A DNA stretch of 43,229 nt, from contig NZ_JOIX01000060.1 of the NCBI RefSeq assembly GCF_000720175.1, positions 1-43,229 of the forward strand, written 5' to 3'. The DNA comes from Streptomyces sp. NRRL S-337 (GTDB lineage: Bacteria > Actinomycetota > Actinomycetes > Streptomycetales > Streptomycetaceae). Shown in pieces: positions 41,603 to 43,229 of the stretch. Under the pieces are notes generated by a model, which saw only the letters and a program-made list of their open reading frames with translations, made no database searches and was not told the DNA's origin. Numbering within the stretch: position 1 is the stretch's first letter; each line of letters starts with the position of its first letter. The position numbers and the translations under genes are program-made.

Positions 41603-42100
41603 GTGATCGACCTCGGCTATTCCCTCTCCCGCCGCTTTCCGGACCCACCGCAGACGGACTACCGGACCGCGGGGGTACACGCGCTCCGCCATGACCTCTT
41701 CTGCGGCGACGTCTACCTCGCGGACACCACGGCGGACCGCGAACTGTCCACCGCCTGGGGCTGGGTGCCGGTCCTCGACTTCGCCTGGGCGCTGTGCGAC
41801 ATCGTCGAGCAGCTCGACACCGACCCCCGCGGCAGCCGCTCGGCCCGTCCCGTCCACGCCGAGCTCGACTTCACGGAATCCGCCGACCGGATGCGGTTCG
41901 AGCGGCGCTTCGGCTGGGTGGACGTCGAGGCCGACTGGATGCCGGCCGACGAGCCCCCGCTCACCTTCAACCACGCCGCGCTCCGCCGCGAGGCTCGCGA
42001 CTTCCTGCACGACCTGATCGCCGACCTCACCGACATGCACGACGGCCTCGAAGACAACCCCGTGATCTGGGACCTCCAGTCCCGCTTCCCCCGCGTCTGA
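41603..42100 (+). CDS. Conserved hypothetical protein
   Basis: I do not recognise a characterised family. The 165-aa protein is acidic and rich in aromatic residues (WGWVPVLDFAWALCDIVEQL, ADRMRFERRFGWVDVEADWM), with a helical C-terminus (REARDFLHDLIADLTDMHDG) and a conserved-looking end NPVIWDLQSRFP. It has no signal peptide or membrane segment. Similar immunity-like or DUF proteins occur across Streptomyces, but I would not assign a role. GTG 41603 has AAGG closely upstream. It converges on the pentapeptide-repeat gene. Confidence 0.7.
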   Translation: MIDLGYSLSRRFPDPPQTDYRTAGVHALRHDLFCGDVYLADTTADRELSTAWGWVPVLDFAWALCDIVEQLDTDPRGSRSARPVHAELDFTESADRMRFERRFGWVDVEADWMPADEPPLTFNHAALRREARDFLHDLIADLTDMHDGLEDNPVIWDLQSRFPRV

Positions 42101-42255
42101 GCCCCACCGGGCCGCCCGGACACCGGTCGCCCGAGCAGACACGACCCCCGCCCGAACCGACCACCGGCCACCAACCGCCCGACCCGAACATCGAACTCAG
42201 GCTCCCGCGAAAGAACCCGCCGCCCTCTCCACCTCCCCCCTCTCCCGCTCCTCCC

Positions 42256-42924
42256 CTACTCCACCCGCACCCCCACCTGCGCCGCGAACGCCGGTGCCAG
42301 ATCCATCAGTTGAGCCGTACTGATCACCGCGCCCGACAGCCGGTCGATCCCCCGCGCGATGTCCACCGCCACCGCGCCGCGCAGATCGACGTCCTTCATC
42401 CGCGCCTCGGAGAAATCGATCCGCGCCAAGGTGCAGTCGTCGAACGTGACCCGCTCCAGCTCGGCACCCGCGAAGTCCGCCTCGATCAGCACGCACCCCT
42501 CGAAGGCGACGTCCCGCAGCTTCGCGCTCCGCAGATTGGGGAAGTCGATCTTCCCGCCGCGCACCACGACCCGCTCCAGGACCGCCCCGTGCAGCTGCGT
42601 CCCGCCGAGCCTGGCGTCCGAGACCTCCACATCGCGCAGGGTCGCCCCGGACAGGTCCGTCCCCACCCCACGCACCCCACTCAGCACGCTGTCGATGATC
42701 CGGGCCCGGCCGAGCGCCGTCTCGTCGAGCCCGCAACGACGCAGCGCACAGTCCATGAACCGCGCCCCACGCGCCGACTGCCCCGCCCAGTCGGCGTCCG
42801 CGAACTCCAGCCCGTCGTAATCCCCGTCCTCCTCCAACTCCGCGCCGTCGTACGCCACCAGCTCCGGCAGCCGCACCTCCGGACGCCGCACCGCCCGCAC
42901 CGTCTCCTTACCGCGCCCGGCCAC
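42256..42924 (-). CDS. Pentapeptide repeat protein
   Basis: The 222-aa protein is built of A(D/N)LXX-type pentapeptides from about residue 35 to 195: LEFADADWAGQSARGARFMD, LSGATLRDVEVSDARLGGTQ, LRSAKLRDVAFEGCVLIEAD and FAGAELERVTFDDCTLARID. These predict a right-handed quadrilateral beta-helix. Some such proteins mimic DNA and protect gyrase from quinolones, but most have no known role. The C-terminus (GIDRLSGAVISTAQLMDLAP) leaves the repeat. GTG 42924 has AAAGGGG 7 nt upstream. Downstream, 42101-42255 holds nothing I recognise. Confidence 0.88.
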   Translation of the reverse strand: MAGRGKETVRAVRRPEVRLPELVAYDGAELEEDGDYDGLEFADADWAGQSARGARFMDCALRRCGLDETALGRARIIDSVLSGVRGVGTDLSGATLRDVEVSDARLGGTQLHGAVLERVVVRGGKIDFPNLRSAKLRDVAFEGCVLIEADFAGAELERVTFDDCTLARIDFSEARMKDVDLRGAVAVDIARGIDRLSGAVISTAQLMDLAPAFAAQVGVRVE

Positions 42925-42966
42925 GCGATCACCCCTTTCACCCTCGACCGCCTACACGTCGCCCGT

Positions 42967-43050
42967 CCCGCACCCGCACCCGCATCCGCATCCGCATCCG
43001 CATCCGCACCCGCACCCGCACCCGCACCCGCACCCGCACCCGCACCCGCA
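42967..43050. repeat. Hexanucleotide microsatellite (CCCGCA/TCCGCA)14
   Basis: Fourteen exact 6-bp units: three CCCGCA, four TCCGCA, seven CCCGCA. It lies 43 bp upstream of the start codon of the pentapeptide-repeat gene. Confidence 0.97.
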
Positions 43051-43056
43051 CAACGC

Positions 43057-43139
43057 AACCCGTCACACTCCGCCGAAATCCCTCCGTCGGAACCCGTCAC
43101 GCTCCGCCGGAATCCCTCCGTCGGAACCCGTCACAACCC
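43057..43139. repeat. 34-bp direct repeats
   Basis: Two 34-bp copies (43057-43090, 43091-43124) differ at two positions, and a third partial copy begins at 43125 (AACCCGTCAC). Confidence 0.9.
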
Positions 43140-43229
43140 ATCGTGAACCACCCCACTGACAACACGCCCTGACCAGCGCGAAGACCCCCCACCCGCCGCC
43201 CTCGCCCCTCACCCCCACCCGCCGTCCTC

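Larger units (their letters stand above)
42925..43229. other. Terminal intergenic region with repeats
   Basis: The last 305 bp hold a hexamer microsatellite (42967-43050) and 34-bp repeats (43057-43139). I see no gene before the window ends. Confidence 0.6.

Overview
This window is chromosomal DNA from a Streptomyces species or a very close relative. The base composition is strongly GC-rich with GC-biased third codon positions, GTG and TTG starts are frequent, several genes look leaderless, and the gene content is actinobacterial: HelD/HelR, a BldD-type diguanylate cyclase, a DasR-type N-acetylglucosamine locus, groEL2 with CIRCE, HbpS-SenS-SenR and GpgS. From memory, the order thrC - small beta-grasp protein - csp - groEL2, and nagK - nagA - PfkB - cdgB - terD, matches the core of other Streptomyces chromosomes. 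I see no integrase, IS element, phage gene, tRNA, rRNA or CRISPR array. The window is ordinary core chromosome whose intergenic DNA is unusually repeat-rich.

Left part (1-8.3 kb): an RNA-polymerase recycling ATPase (HelD/HelR), an ArsR regulator divergent from an MFS exporter with two tandem operators between them, cutC, an HD phosphohydrolase, a Cmx-type MFS exporter and a two-gene hypothetical operon. From 8.3 to 12.2 kb lies a MurNAc recycling locus: an RpiR regulator with a leaderless promoter overlapped by its likely operator, murQ, and a PTS EIIBC permease. Two consensus DnaA boxes sit just upstream.

Middle part (12.2-26.5 kb): a zinc-ribbon protein, a secreted FG-GAP protein, a DUF998 membrane protein, groEL2, a cold-shock protein, a CysO-like sulfur carrier and threonine synthase. 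The last two form an operon behind an S-box SAM riboswitch. Then come gpgS and otsA (glucosylglycerate and trehalose), an HNH-like lipoprotein, otsB, DUF3263 and an orphan sugar-binding lipoprotein.

Right part (26.5-43.2 kb): nagK-nagA with a DasR-like dre site, a PfkB sugar kinase, an I36-type inhibitor, a membrane-anchored CBM protein, cdgB with palindromes upstream, a flavin reductase, arfB, terD, an XRE regulator divergent from a methionine aminopeptidase with tandem operators, and the redox-sensing trio hbpS / senS-senR. A conserved hypothetical gene and a pentapeptide-repeat gene close the window.

The most unusual thing is not one gene. Tandem repeats fill most junctions where two genes converge. 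Four junctions carry arrays with a 15-bp unit that begin at or within about 20 nt of a stop codon, and in at least two the unit appears to be copied from the 3' end of the gene. The same kind of expansion occurs inside the HbpS-SenS-SenR genes, including an insertion of about 80 residues inside the receiver domain of SenR.
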